A program made the position numbers and the translations under genes. The notes under the pieces were generated by a model. It did no database searches, had not been told where the DNA came from, and saw only the letters and a list, made by a program, of their open reading frames with translations. This document shows positions 1 to 6,935 of a stretch of DNA of 8,237 nucleotides, one piece after another (within the stretch, counting starts at the first letter, position 1; each line of letters opens with the position of its first letter). This stretch comes from Planctomycetia bacterium (GTDB lineage Bacteria; Planctomycetota; Phycisphaerae; Phycisphaerales; SM1A02), in NCBI GenBank assembly GCA_009936695.1, contig JAACEA010000222.1, positions 1 to 8,237 on the forward strand. The letters run 5' to 3'.

Positions 1-144
1 GGTGCCGAAGCGTCACAGGCCGCCCTCGATGGCTCGGTGGCCGGCACGGGGGCCGAAGCGACCCCTCCAGCGTAGCCGCCTGGGACGCCGAAGGCACGTC
101 CGGATCCGGTGGATCGGAGGGCTCGCCGGACCGATTCGGCCGGA
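1..144. other. Region downstream of pgk with no convincing gene
   Basis: This is the stretch between the left edge and the pgk stop codon. Reading frames on both strands give only arginine- and proline-rich translations with no recognisable motif. A plus-strand frame starting with GTG at position 2 runs on into pgk antisense and looks like a high-GC shadow. Visible structure is limited to short GC-rich inverted repeats: 49-52 with 62-65, 103-107 with 111-115, and 126-129 with 140-143. It is probably the 3' flank of pgk plus the start of whatever lies to the left, but the window is too short to say more. Confidence 0.5.
126..143 (-). terminator. Possible hairpin just after pgk stop
   Basis: An imperfect inverted repeat lies one base past the pgk stop codon in the minus direction. 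CCGG (126-129) pairs with CCGG (140-143), and CCG (131-133) with CGG (137-139), leaving A130 bulged and a 3-nt loop. No T-run follows in the pgk direction, so it is not a classical intrinsic terminator. It may only stabilise the 3' end, or it may be chance in GC-rich DNA. Confidence 0.25.
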
Positions 145-1356
145 TCAGCGGGGATCGAGGGCCTCGACGCCAGGCATCGGGCCGCCTTCAAGCATGCGGA
201 GGCTCGCCCCGCCACCCGTCGAGACGTGACTGAATCCGGATGCGAGCCCGAGGTCGTTGACCGCCGCCGCGGTGTCGCCGCCGCCGACCACGGTGATTCC
301 CCCGGCGTCGGTCGACTCGATCATCGCCTTCGCGACCGCGAGCGTGCCGGTGTCGAAGGGTGGAATCTCGAAGAGCCCCATCGGTCCGTTCCAGACGACG
401 GTCTTCGCATCGCGGACCGCCGAGGCGAAGGACGCCACCGATTCCGGCCCGATGTCGAGCCCCATCAGATCGCCCTCGATGTCTCGACCGCAGGTCGTCG
501 TCGCGACCCCGGCCTCGGGCGCCGCGGCGCAGACGAAGTCCGTCGGAAGCAGAAGCCTGGTGCTCGTGGCCTCGACCGCCGCGATGATCTCCCCCGCTTC
601 CTCCACCATCGCCTCCTCGACCAGGCTCTTTCCGACCGCGTGCCCCATCGAACGCAGGAGCGTGAACGCCATCGCCCCACCGACCACGAGGGTGTCGACC
701 CGCCCGGCGAGATGCCGGATGGTGCCGAGCTTGTCGGAGATCTTCGCGCCGCCGAGCACCGCCACGAAGGGGCGGGCGGGCGATTCGATCGCGTCGGCGA
801 GGTACTTGAGCTCCGCTTCGAGCAGCCGTCCCGCGACGCAGGGGGCTTCCGGCATCGCGTTCGGGACCGCGACCATCGAAGCGTCGCCCCGATGCGCCGC
901 GCCGAACGCGTCCTGGCAGAAGACATGGCCGTAGGTCGCCAGCCTCCCGGCGAAATCGGCGTCGGCCTTCTTCTCGCCCGGATGGAACCGAAGATTCTCC
1001 AGCAAGACGACCTCGCCCGGCTCGATCGCCTCCACCGCGGCGGCGGTCGCGTCGTCGACGCTGCCCTCACCGGGCACCGTCACCGGACGACCCAGCAGTT
1101 CCGCGAGCCTGGCGCCGACCGGCTTGAGCGAGAACGCCGCCTCGTGCCCCGTTCCCGCCGGACGGCCCAGATGACTCATGAGCACGCACGCCCCGTTCCG
1201 GTCGAGAATCGATCGGATGGTGGGCAGGGCGGCCACGATCCGACTGTCGTCCGTGATCCTCCCATCGACGAGCGGCACGTTGAAGTCGACGCGAACGAGC
1301 ACGGTGCGTCCGGTGACGTCCACGGAATCGATGGTCGGTCGAGAGGCGGTGGTCAA
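145..1356 (-). CDS. pgk: Phosphoglycerate kinase
   Basis: This cytosolic glycolytic enzyme transfers the acyl phosphate of 1,3-bisphosphoglycerate to ADP, giving ATP and 3-phosphoglycerate. The whole family signature is visible. The N-terminal substrate domain has VRVDFNVP (residues 21-28), SHLGRP (61-66), ENLRFHPGE (120-128) and QDAFGAAHR (148-156). The nucleotide domain has GGAKISDK (202-209), WNGPMGLFE (from 322), GGGDT (358-362) and FSHVSTGGG (375-383). I chose the TTG at 1356, giving 403 residues, close to the usual 390-400. It begins just before the conserved N-terminus and has GGAG six bases upstream. The in-frame ATG at 1479 would add 41 unconserved residues and overlap the divergent miaA. 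No glycolytic partner such as gap is adjacent in the window. Identity is certain; the start is likely. Confidence 0.97.
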   Translation of the reverse strand: MTTASRPTIDSVDVTGRTVLVRVDFNVPLVDGRITDDSRIVAALPTIRSILDRNGACVLMSHLGRPAGTGHEAAFSLKPVGARLAELLGRPVTVPGEGSVDDATAAAVEAIEPGEVVLLENLRFHPGEKKADADFAGRLATYGHVFCQDAFGAAHRGDASMVAVPNAMPEAPCVAGRLLEAELKYLADAIESPARPFVAVLGGAKISDKLGTIRHLAGRVDTLVVGGAMAFTLLRSMGHAVGKSLVEEAMVEEAGEIIAAVEATSTRLLLPTDFVCAAAPEAGVATTTCGRDIEGDLMGLDIGPESVASFASAVRDAKTVVWNGPMGLFEIPPFDTGTLAVAKAMIESTDAGGITVVGGGDTAAAVNDLGLASGFSHVSTGGGASLRMLEGGPMPGVEALDPR

Positions 1357-1362
1357 TGCAGG

Positions 1363-1366
1363 CTCC
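1363..1366 (-). promoter_or_regulatory. Shine-Dalgarno site for pgk TTG start
   Basis: On the minus strand GGAG is followed by a six-base spacer and then TTG at 1356. The spacing is ideal for ribosome binding, and it is the main reason for preferring TTG over the upstream ATG at 1479. Confidence 0.6.
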
Positions 1367-1414
1367 GAGACAGGCGGTGCGAGGGATGCGTCGCCGAACG
1401 CGACGCGGAGGCGG

Positions 1415-1420
1415 ATGATA
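1415..1420 (-). promoter_or_regulatory. Candidate -10 box for pgk
   Basis: The minus strand reads TATCAT, matching five of six bases of the sigma70 -10 consensus TATAAT, in otherwise GC-rich DNA. It would place transcription start near 1408 and give a leader of about 50 bases that contains the pgk ribosome-binding site. No good -35 hexamer is seen 16-18 bases upstream. A start at 1408 would make the ATG at 1479 untranscribed, which agrees with the TTG start. Confidence 0.4.
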
Positions 1421-1443
1421 TCGACGACGGCGTCCCCGGTCGC

Positions 1444-1449
1444 TACCGT
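1444..1449 (+). promoter_or_regulatory. Weak TANNNT -10 candidate for miaA
   Basis: TACCGT lies eight bases before the GTG start of miaA. It keeps only the T, A and final T of the -10 consensus and has no obvious -35 partner. If real, transcription would begin at or within two bases of the start codon. This is a weak call, made because miaA has no Shine-Dalgarno sequence and ispG shows the same arrangement more clearly. Confidence 0.2.
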
Positions 1450-1457
1450 CGCTTCGC

Positions 1458-2441
1458 GTGACCGCGGACTCGACTCCATCCCCCGACGGCCCCGTTCCCG
1501 ACGCGCCGATCATCGCCCTGCTGGGCCCGACCGCCAGCGGCAAGACCGCGGTGTCGATCGAACTGGCCCGCCGACTCCCTCGCGGTGGCGAGTGCGTCCT
1601 CGCCGACTCGATGCAGGTGTACCGCGGGATGCCGATCGGCACCGCCCAGCCGACGTCGGCGGAACGCGCGCGGGCACCACACCATCTCTGCGGGTTCGTC
1701 GACCCCCGTGACGCGGACTTCACGGTCCGAGACTGGCTCGACGAGGCGAATCGAGCGATCGGGTCGATTCGTGGACGTGGGTCGCACCCGATCGTGGTCG
1801 GCGGGACGAACCTCTACATCCGGTCGCTGCTCGAGGGCGTCTTCGACGGCCCGGGGCGGGACGACCGGATCCGCGGCGACCTCGAGCGCCAGGACGACGA
1901 CACGCTCCACCGGCGACTGCAAGAGGTCGACCCCCCCTCCGCCGATCGGATCCACCGCAACGATCGACGCCGGATGATTCGCGCCCTCGAGGTTCATGCG
2001 ATCACCGGCACGCCGCTTTCCGATCACAAGCAGCAGTGGACGGATGCCCCCCGCAGTCGTCCGGATGTCCGCCTGGTCGTCCTCGATCGCCCCGTCGACG
2101 AGCTCAACCAGCGGATCAACGCCAGGGTGAAGGCGATGCTCGAGGCGGGATTCCTCGAGGAAGTCGATCGACTCCGGATCGACGGCGGCCTGGGGCCCCA
2201 GGCACGGGAAGCGGTCGGTTATCGGGAACTGCTCGAACACCTGGAGGGCCGGTGCTCCATCGAGGAGGCCACCGAACGCATCAAGATCCGGACCCGTCGG
2301 TACGGGAAGCAACAACGGACCTGGCTTCGCCGGTTCGCGGCGATTCCGGGGACGATCCGCCTCGATCCCGCGACCGCATCCGCGAGCGAGGTCGCCGAGA
2401 CCCTGGTGGGGACCCTCGATCTCGCGACCGAGCCGTCGTGA
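1458..2441 (+). CDS. miaA: tRNA dimethylallyltransferase (i6A37 synthase)
   Basis: MiaA transfers the dimethylallyl group of DMAPP to N6 of adenosine 37 in tRNAs that read codons beginning with U, which stabilises codon-anticodon pairing. The 327-residue length is normal. Family motifs occur in order: P-loop GPTASGKT (23-30), DSMQVYRGMPIGTAQP (from 50, with the catalytic-type Asp), HHLCGFVDP, VVGGTNLYIRSLL, RNDRRRMIRALEV, an AVGYREL segment, and RTRRYGKQQRTWLRR near the C-terminus, which matches the tRNA-binding end of the family. GTG at 1458 is the only usable start, because an in-frame stop lies at 1416-1418 with no ATG, GTG or TTG between. There is no Shine-Dalgarno sequence. It is divergent from pgk and followed by a 240 bp gap before topA, so it may be monocistronic. 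Confidence 0.96.
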   Translation: MTADSTPSPDGPVPDAPIIALLGPTASGKTAVSIELARRLPRGGECVLADSMQVYRGMPIGTAQPTSAERARAPHHLCGFVDPRDADFTVRDWLDEANRAIGSIRGRGSHPIVVGGTNLYIRSLLEGVFDGPGRDDRIRGDLERQDDDTLHRRLQEVDPPSADRIHRNDRRRMIRALEVHAITGTPLSDHKQQWTDAPRSRPDVRLVVLDRPVDELNQRINARVKAMLEAGFLEEVDRLRIDGGLGPQAREAVGYRELLEHLEGRCSIEEATERIKIRTRRYGKQQRTWLRRFAAIPGTIRLDPATASASEVAETLVGTLDLATEPS

Positions 2442-2493
2442 AAAACAACGCCGGCCTCCAAAATCGCGCATTTGATGCCCCCATGTCCGTTTC

Positions 2494-2516
2494 AGAGCCC
2501 AAGAGCGGGGTTTTTT
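2494..2516 (+). terminator. Possible weak intrinsic terminator after miaA
   Basis: A run of six T (2511-2516) follows GCGGGG, 70 bases past the miaA stop. CCC at 2498-2500 can pair with GGG at 2508-2510. The stem can extend with A-T and G-T pairs into the T-run, but it is short and partly wobble. The T-run is striking in such GC-rich DNA, yet the hairpin is poor, so this is tentative. Confidence 0.3.
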
Positions 2517-2525
2517 GATCACGGC

Positions 2526-2555
2526 TTGACGAACACCCCCATTCAATCTTTCAAT
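2526..2555 (+). promoter_or_regulatory. Candidate sigma70-type promoter for topA
   Basis: TTGACG (2526-2531) matches five of six bases of the -35 consensus. After an 18-base spacer comes TTCAAT (2550-2555), matching four of six of the -10 consensus. It lies in the most AT-rich part of the 240 bp gap between miaA and topA. It would start transcription near 2562 and leave a leader of about 120 bases. I see no recognisable riboswitch or other known structure in that leader. Confidence 0.4.
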
Positions 2556-2681
2556 GCCGCCCCACCAGCTGGCCGAATCCGCATGGGTCGGCTCGCGACG
2601 GCAACCTCTGTTCTTTCCCCAAACACCCCCCGGAGCGGCGACCCCGACCGCCCCGGACGTCGATCGTCGAAGCACCTCCCC

Positions 2682-5429
2682 ATGGCCAAGAAGAAGACCA
2701 CCAAGAAGTCCACCACGAAGAAGAAGACGGCCAAGACGGCGTCGAAGGCGGTGAACAAGAAGACGACGACCAAGAAGAAGACCTCCTCGAAGAAGAAGAC
2801 GTCGAAGAAGACCTCGAGCTTCAAGACGCCCTCGGCGGCCGGCAAGCAGCTGGTGATCGTCGAGAGCCCGGCCAAGGCGAAGACGATCAACCGCTATCTC
2901 GGGCCGGATTTCGTGGTGACGGCCTCCGTCGGCCACGTCCGGGACCTCCCGAGCAAGGCCCCGAAGGGCTCGAAGCAGCCGGTGCCGGGGGTCGATCTCG
3001 ACAACGACTTCGACCCGACCTACGAGGTCCTCGACGCCAAGAAGAAGACCGTCACCGATCTCAAGAAGGCCGCGAAGGGCGCCACGGAGATCTGGTTCGC
3101 GACCGACCTCGACCGGGAAGGCGAGGCGATCGCGTGGCACCTCGCCAACATCCTCGGCGTGAAGCCCTCGGAAGCGAAGCGGGTCGTCTTCAACGCGATC
3201 ACCAAGGACGAGATCGCCCGGGCGTTCGAGAAGCCCCATCCGATCGACGAATACAAGGTGAACGCCCAGCAGGCCCGCCGCATCCTCGACCGGATCGTCG
3301 GCTACCAGGCGTCACCGCTCCTGTGGAAGAAGGTCGCTCGCGGACTCTCCGCCGGGCGGGTCCAGTCGGTCGCCACGCGACTGATCGTCGAACGCGAGCG
3401 CGAGATCGATGCGTTCATTCCCGACGAGTCCTGGGAGGTCGGGGTGAAGCTCGCGCTCGATCCCGCGACCTCGCCCCAGCTCGCCGCAGGATGGTCCGAG
3501 TTCATCTCGACCCTCGACGACAAGGGCAAGGGCCCGACCATCAAGCGACAGAACGCGTGGCTCTCGGACAATCGGGGCCTGCGGACCGAGCTCGTGGAGG
3601 TCGGTGGAAGCAGGTTCTCGATCGGCTGCAAGGCCGACGCGATCGAGGATCTCTCCGCCCCGATGACCGACATCGCCGCCGCGGTGGGGCTCACCGACGT
3701 ATCGGTCTCGACCGAAGAGGATGCGACCGGCAAGGGCCCGGCCCGATTCCGACGCACCGTGGGCGGGACCCTCGATCCGGCCGCTCGCTACGCGGTCGAG
3801 TCCATCGAGACGACCCGCAAGAGTTCGAAACCCTTCGCCCCCTTCATCACCAGTTCGCTGCAGGTCTCCGCGAGCAACGCGCTCGGTTTCGCGACCGACC
3901 GCACGATGCGGATCGCCCAGGCCCTCTACATGGGTCTTCCGATTCCGGGCGAGGGCCAGGTCGGCCTCATCACCTACATGCGAACCGATTCGACGCATCT
4001 CTCCGCCGATGCGATCGCGCTGGCTCGCGAGTACATCGGCCAGCGGCACGGCGACGCCTACCTGCCGGAGAAGCCCCGCTTCTACGGTTCGAGCAACAAG
4101 GATGCGCAGGAGGCCCACGAGGCGATCCGGCCGACCGACCCGCGCCGCACCCCGGAACAGCTCGCGTCGTCGCTCAACGAGGAGCAGCTGAAGCTCTATC
4201 GACTCATCTGGAACCGATTCGTCGCCTGCCAGATGACGAACGCCCAGTGGGACTCGACCGCGATCCGCTTCAAGCGGTCCGATCGCGAGACCGGCGCCGT
4301 GCTCAAGGCCAACGGCCGGGTGCTCGCCTTCGACGGCTGGACGCGGGTCGGCGGCGTGGCCGCGAGCGACGAACAGGTCCTCCCCACCTTCGAGAAGGGC
4401 GACGAGACCGCGCCGTTCTCGATCGAACCGAAGCAGAAGTTCTCGTCCCCGCCGCCCCGCTACAACGAGGGCTCCCTGGTGAAGAAGCTCGAGGACGAAG
4501 GCATCGGCCGACCGTCGACCTACGCCTCGATCATCAAGGTCATCCAGGACCGCAACTACGCGGTGCAGGAGGATCGTCGCTTCTACGCGACCGATCTCGG
4601 CGAGGTCGTGACCGACAAGATGGTCGAAGCGTTCCCCCGCCTCATGGACTTCGGCTACACCCGCGATCTCGAGAAGCGACTCGATGCGATCGAGGAGGAG
4701 CACGTCGAGTGGCGCGAGATGCTCCGCGACTTCTACGGCCGCTTCAGCGAATCGCTGGAGCGAGCCCACGAGGAGCTCGGACACGCGAAGGCGGAGACCC
4801 AGCCGGCCCCCTTCGCCTGCCCGAAGTGCGGCGCGATGACCTGCTATCGCTTCGGCAAGAACGGACGGTTCCTGAGTTGCACCGCCTATCCGGACTGCGA
4901 CTACGCCGCCCCCATCGACCGCGCCGGCCGGCCGCTCCTCCCGGAGATGGTCGACATCAAGTGCCCGGAAGACGGATCGCAGCTGATCCTGAGGACCGGT
5001 CGTTTCGGGAAGTTCATGGCGAGCCCGAACTTCCCCGAGGTGAAGTTCGTCCTCAACCTCGACAAGAAGGGATGCCTCAAGCTCCCCTCGCCCCCGCCGC
5101 TGGTCACCGATCTCAAGTGCCCGAAGTGCGAGGAGAAGCCGCTCAATCTGCGCGAGGGCAAGCGTGGTCCCTGGCTCGGCTGCAGCGGCTTCCCGAAGTG
5201 CCGCGGTCGCGAGGGTTTCGCCAAGCTCGACGACCCGGTCCGCGAACAGCTGGAGAAGGACCTCAAGAAGCACCTGAAGGCACACCCGATGCCGGTGATC
5301 ACCCGGATGGACGGAACGCCGATCGAGGAAGGCACCCCGATCGCCGACCTCGTGGTGCCGGGCCTGCTGCAGGATCTCCCCATTCATCCCGATGCCGTCG
5401 CGGACACGAGTCCCCGCAAGGCCGGCTGA
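2682..5429 (+). CDS. topA: DNA topoisomerase I (type IA), lysine-rich N-terminal tail
   Basis: This enzyme relaxes negative supercoils by cutting and passing one DNA strand, via a 5'-phosphotyrosine link and Mg2+. It has 915 residues from the ATG at 2682, against 865 in E. coli. Residues 1-54 form a Lys/Thr/Ser tail. The Toprim domain begins at about 55, with E61 in VIVESPAKAKTI and D142, D144, E146 in DLDREGEAIAWHL. The catalytic tyrosine is Y432 in GLITYMRTDS. H479 lies in EAHEAIRPTD, and EGIGRPSTY is at 606-614. Three C-terminal zinc-ribbon units follow: the first (C713, C716, C733, C739) and third (C813, C816, C834, C840) are intact, while the middle one (761-789) has lost three ligands. 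The frame stays open upstream to 2472, but that stretch is unconserved, and the tail of AAG lysine codons begins at this ATG. No clear Shine-Dalgarno sequence precedes it. It stands alone, converging on the permease. Confidence 0.97.
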   Translation: MAKKKTTKKSTTKKKTAKTASKAVNKKTTTKKKTSSKKKTSKKTSSFKTPSAAGKQLVIVESPAKAKTINRYLGPDFVVTASVGHVRDLPSKAPKGSKQPVPGVDLDNDFDPTYEVLDAKKKTVTDLKKAAKGATEIWFATDLDREGEAIAWHLANILGVKPSEAKRVVFNAITKDEIARAFEKPHPIDEYKVNAQQARRILDRIVGYQASPLLWKKVARGLSAGRVQSVATRLIVEREREIDAFIPDESWEVGVKLALDPATSPQLAAGWSEFISTLDDKGKGPTIKRQNAWLSDNRGLRTELVEVGGSRFSIGCKADAIEDLSAPMTDIAAAVGLTDVSVSTEEDATGKGPARFRRTVGGTLDPAARYAVESIETTRKSSKPFAPFITSSLQVSASNALGFATDRTMRIAQALYMGLPIPGEGQVGLITYMRTDSTHLSADAIALAREYIGQRHGDAYLPEKPRFYGSSNKDAQEAHEAIRPTDPRRTPEQLASSLNEEQLKLYRLIWNRFVACQMTNAQWDSTAIRFKRSDRETGAVLKANGRVLAFDGWTRVGGVAASDEQVLPTFEKGDETAPFSIEPKQKFSSPPPRYNEGSLVKKLEDEGIGRPSTYASIIKVIQDRNYAVQEDRRFYATDLGEVVTDKMVEAFPRLMDFGYTRDLEKRLDAIEEEHVEWREMLRDFYGRFSESLERAHEELGHAKAETQPAPFACPKCGAMTCYRFGKNGRFLSCTAYPDCDYAAPIDRAGRPLLPEMVDIKCPEDGSQLILRTGRFGKFMASPNFPEVKFVLNLDKKGCLKLPSPPPLVTDLKCPKCEEKPLNLREGKRGPWLGCSGFPKCRGREGFAKLDDPVREQLEKDLKKHLKAHPMPVITRMDGTPIEEGTPIADLVVPGLLQDLPIHPDAVADTSPRKAG

Positions 5430-5455
5430 CGCGACGATCTGCTTCGACCGGAACG

Positions 5456-5490
5456 ACGACCGCCCGCGGCTTCACGCCGCGGGCGGTCGT
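5456..5490. terminator. Perfect 15-bp hairpin between convergent topA and permease genes
   Basis: Bases 5456-5470 are exactly complementary to 5476-5490 around a five-base loop, TTCAC. The stem is very GC-rich and is centred in the 90 bp gap between two converging stop codons (5427-5429 and 5520-5522). The symmetry lets it act on both strands. No T-run follows on the plus side and no A-run precedes it, so it does not fit the standard intrinsic terminator. It could be a hairpin-only terminator, a 3'-end stabiliser or a recurring genomic palindrome. Confidence 0.65.
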
Positions 5491-5519
5491 TCTGATCCTC
5501 GAGTCGCCCGGGCCGGCGG

Positions 5520-6926
5520 TCAGCCCTCCGCCGCTTCGGCGGAGGACGCCGATTTCGCGGAGTCGTCGGTGAAGGCGACCACCACCAGGATCGCGGCGAG
5601 GCCGCCGACGAGGGCGAGCGTCCACCAGATGGCGGGGTAGCTCACCCCCGCGTCCGGGTACACGATGCCGAGCCGGTTCATCAGGAAGTCCCGCCACCAC
5701 ATCGTCGTCGATCCGAGGTTCGCGGCGGCATCGCCGGTCGCACCCACCTGATCGAGCCAGCCGTTGAAGAAGCCGGAGAGGATCGGCCCGATGCCGAGGA
5801 TCGCGATGCCGAACGCGGTCTGGGCCGAATGACGAGCCTCCTTCGGTGCTGCGCGATCGATGAACATGAACGCCGCGGCGAAGAAGAACGCGAAGCAGAA
5901 GCCGTGGAGCGCGATTCCGATGAAGGCGAGGTTCTTCCCGCCGTCGGTGGCCCACGCGAAGTCCGCGAATCGCAGGAAGTAGGCGATCGCCCCGATCGTG
6001 ATCACCAGTCGGAAGCCGAGCCGCTTCAGGAACCAGCCCAGCACGCCGAGGACGAAGATCTCCACGATCTGCCCGACGCTCATCACCGCGCCGATGTCGC
6101 CCTTCGGAAAGCCGATCGTCTCGAGCCAGGGGCCGGTTCGAACGAAGTAGACGTTGTGGATCATCGAGATCGCGAGCGAGGCGATCGTGAGGATCAGCAC
6201 ACCGCGAAATCGGAGCAGTCCGAACGCTTCGAGAAACGCGAGGGGATGGGACGAGTTCTTCGACGGCCGCGTGCGGGGAAGCATGATCATCGCGTAGAGC
6301 CCGTAGGCCATCGAGATGACGCCGGAGAAGATCAACGCATTGGCGATGAGCGACGTCGCTTCAGGCTTCGGATCGCCCTGGAAGAACCAGGGCATCCAGG
6401 TGAGGCTGATGTTGGTGTTGAGATAGAGCAGCCCGAAGAGCGTGCTCGCCACGATCCATCCGATCGTGCCCCACACCCGCACCCTCGGGAAGGCGGTGTC
6501 GGGATCGGCGAGGTTCGCGAAGCAGATGGAATTGGTCAGCGCGATCGTGGGCATGTAGCAGATCGAGTACGCGACCGAGAGCAGCAGGAACGGGGCGAAT
6601 TCGGTGACGTACGCCAGCCCGATGTTGAGCACCCCGCCCATCAGCAGCAACGCGCCGAGGGCGATCTCCGCGTTGAGGAATCGGTCCGCGATCTGGCCCG
6701 CGATGAACGGGGCCGTCAACGCCCCGGAGGCGGCGGCGACACCGAGGATCCAGCCGACGTCTCCGCCGCTGAATCCAAGCCCGCCTTCGTCCTTGGACGC
6801 CATGAGGTAGATCGCGAGCACGGGAAGCCAGATCCCCCAGACCGCGTACTGCAGGAACATCATGATTCCGAGGCGGATCTTGGGGCCACCATCGAGCGAG
6901 GTGGCGGCGGCGGTCGCGGTCGTCAT
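5520..6926 (-). CDS. MFS nucleoside permease, NupG/XapB-like
   Basis: This is an inner-membrane transporter of 468 residues with about 12 hydrophobic segments (roughly 19-41, 54-77, 86-105, 109-133, 151-170, 192-216, 241-262, 276-299, 304-325, 333-356, 367-389 and 431-451). It matches the nucleoside:H+ symporter family. FLQYAVWGIWLP (24-35), YMPTIALTNSI (124-134), FPRVRVWGTIGWI (146-158), VMSVGQIVEIF (281-291) and FLRFADFAW (317-325) line up with E. coli NupG segments as I recall them. AGQIADRF (76-83) resembles the MFS loop 2-3 motif. The ATG at 6926 has GGAG nine bases upstream. The C-terminus is a small Ala/Ser/Glu-rich tail. An unusually long, aromatic-rich segment separates segments 11 and 12. 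Substrate is inferred from family only: nucleosides are likely, another small molecule is possible. It stands alone, divergent from ispG. Confidence 0.85.
   Translation of the reverse strand: MTTATAAATSLDGGPKIRLGIMMFLQYAVWGIWLPVLAIYLMASKDEGGLGFSGGDVGWILGVAAASGALTAPFIAGQIADRFLNAEIALGALLLMGGVLNIGLAYVTEFAPFLLLSVAYSICYMPTIALTNSICFANLADPDTAFPRVRVWGTIGWIVASTLFGLLYLNTNISLTWMPWFFQGDPKPEATSLIANALIFSGVISMAYGLYAMIMLPRTRPSKNSSHPLAFLEAFGLLRFRGVLILTIASLAISMIHNVYFVRTGPWLETIGFPKGDIGAVMSVGQIVEIFVLGVLGWFLKRLGFRLVITIGAIAYFLRFADFAWATDGGKNLAFIGIALHGFCFAFFFAAAFMFIDRAAPKEARHSAQTAFGIAILGIGPILSGFFNGWLDQVGATGDAAANLGSTTMWWRDFLMNRLGIVYPDAGVSYPAIWWTLALVGGLAAILVVVAFTDDSAKSASSAEAAEG
5525..5545. repeat. Second inverted repeat, inside the 3' end of the permease gene
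   Basis: Bases 5525-5532 pair perfectly with 5538-5545 around a five-base loop, GCTTC. It falls in the codons for the Ala/Ser/Glu tail of the permease, just before its stop. On the plus strand it lies downstream of the main hairpin and could serve as a back-up stop for topA transcripts. It could also simply reflect alanine and glutamate codons in GC-rich DNA. Confidence 0.35.
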
Positions 6927-6935
6927 GGGTCCGAT

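Noticed and set aside
109..1461. A 450-residue plus-strand frame antisense to pgk
   Set aside because: It shows only Arg/Asp/His-rich sequence with no motif, while pgk on the other strand carries every family signature.
2472..2681. Upstream extension of TopA by up to 70 residues
   Set aside because: The translation has no similarity to TopA, includes the T-run and promoter-like region, and the lysine tail starts neatly at the ATG at 2682.
2685..2830. AAG-rich purine tract as a tandem repeat or CRISPR-like array
   Set aside because: The units are irregular and in codon frame, encoding the lysine-rich tail; there is no constant repeat with unique spacers.
2543..2890. A minus-strand frame with a Phe/Val/Leu-rich stretch that looks like a membrane protein
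   Set aside because: The hydrophobic run is simply the reverse complement of AAG/ACC-type codons in the TopA lysine tail.
1443..3239. A 598-residue minus-strand frame across miaA and the start of topA
   Set aside because: It runs antisense across two well-supported genes and the gap between them. The Gly/Leu/Arg-rich part mirrors the lysine tail codons of topA.
3312..5387. A 691-residue minus-strand frame antisense to topA
   Set aside because: Long antisense frames are expected opposite GC-rich genes. The translation is repetitive in Arg, Leu, Glu and Val, with no domain I recognise.
3134..5572. An 812-residue plus-strand frame overlapping topA
   Set aside because: It is out of frame with topA, extremely rich in Arg, Pro and Gly and without any motif. 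topA has conserved residues along the same stretch, so this is a GC-rich shadow.
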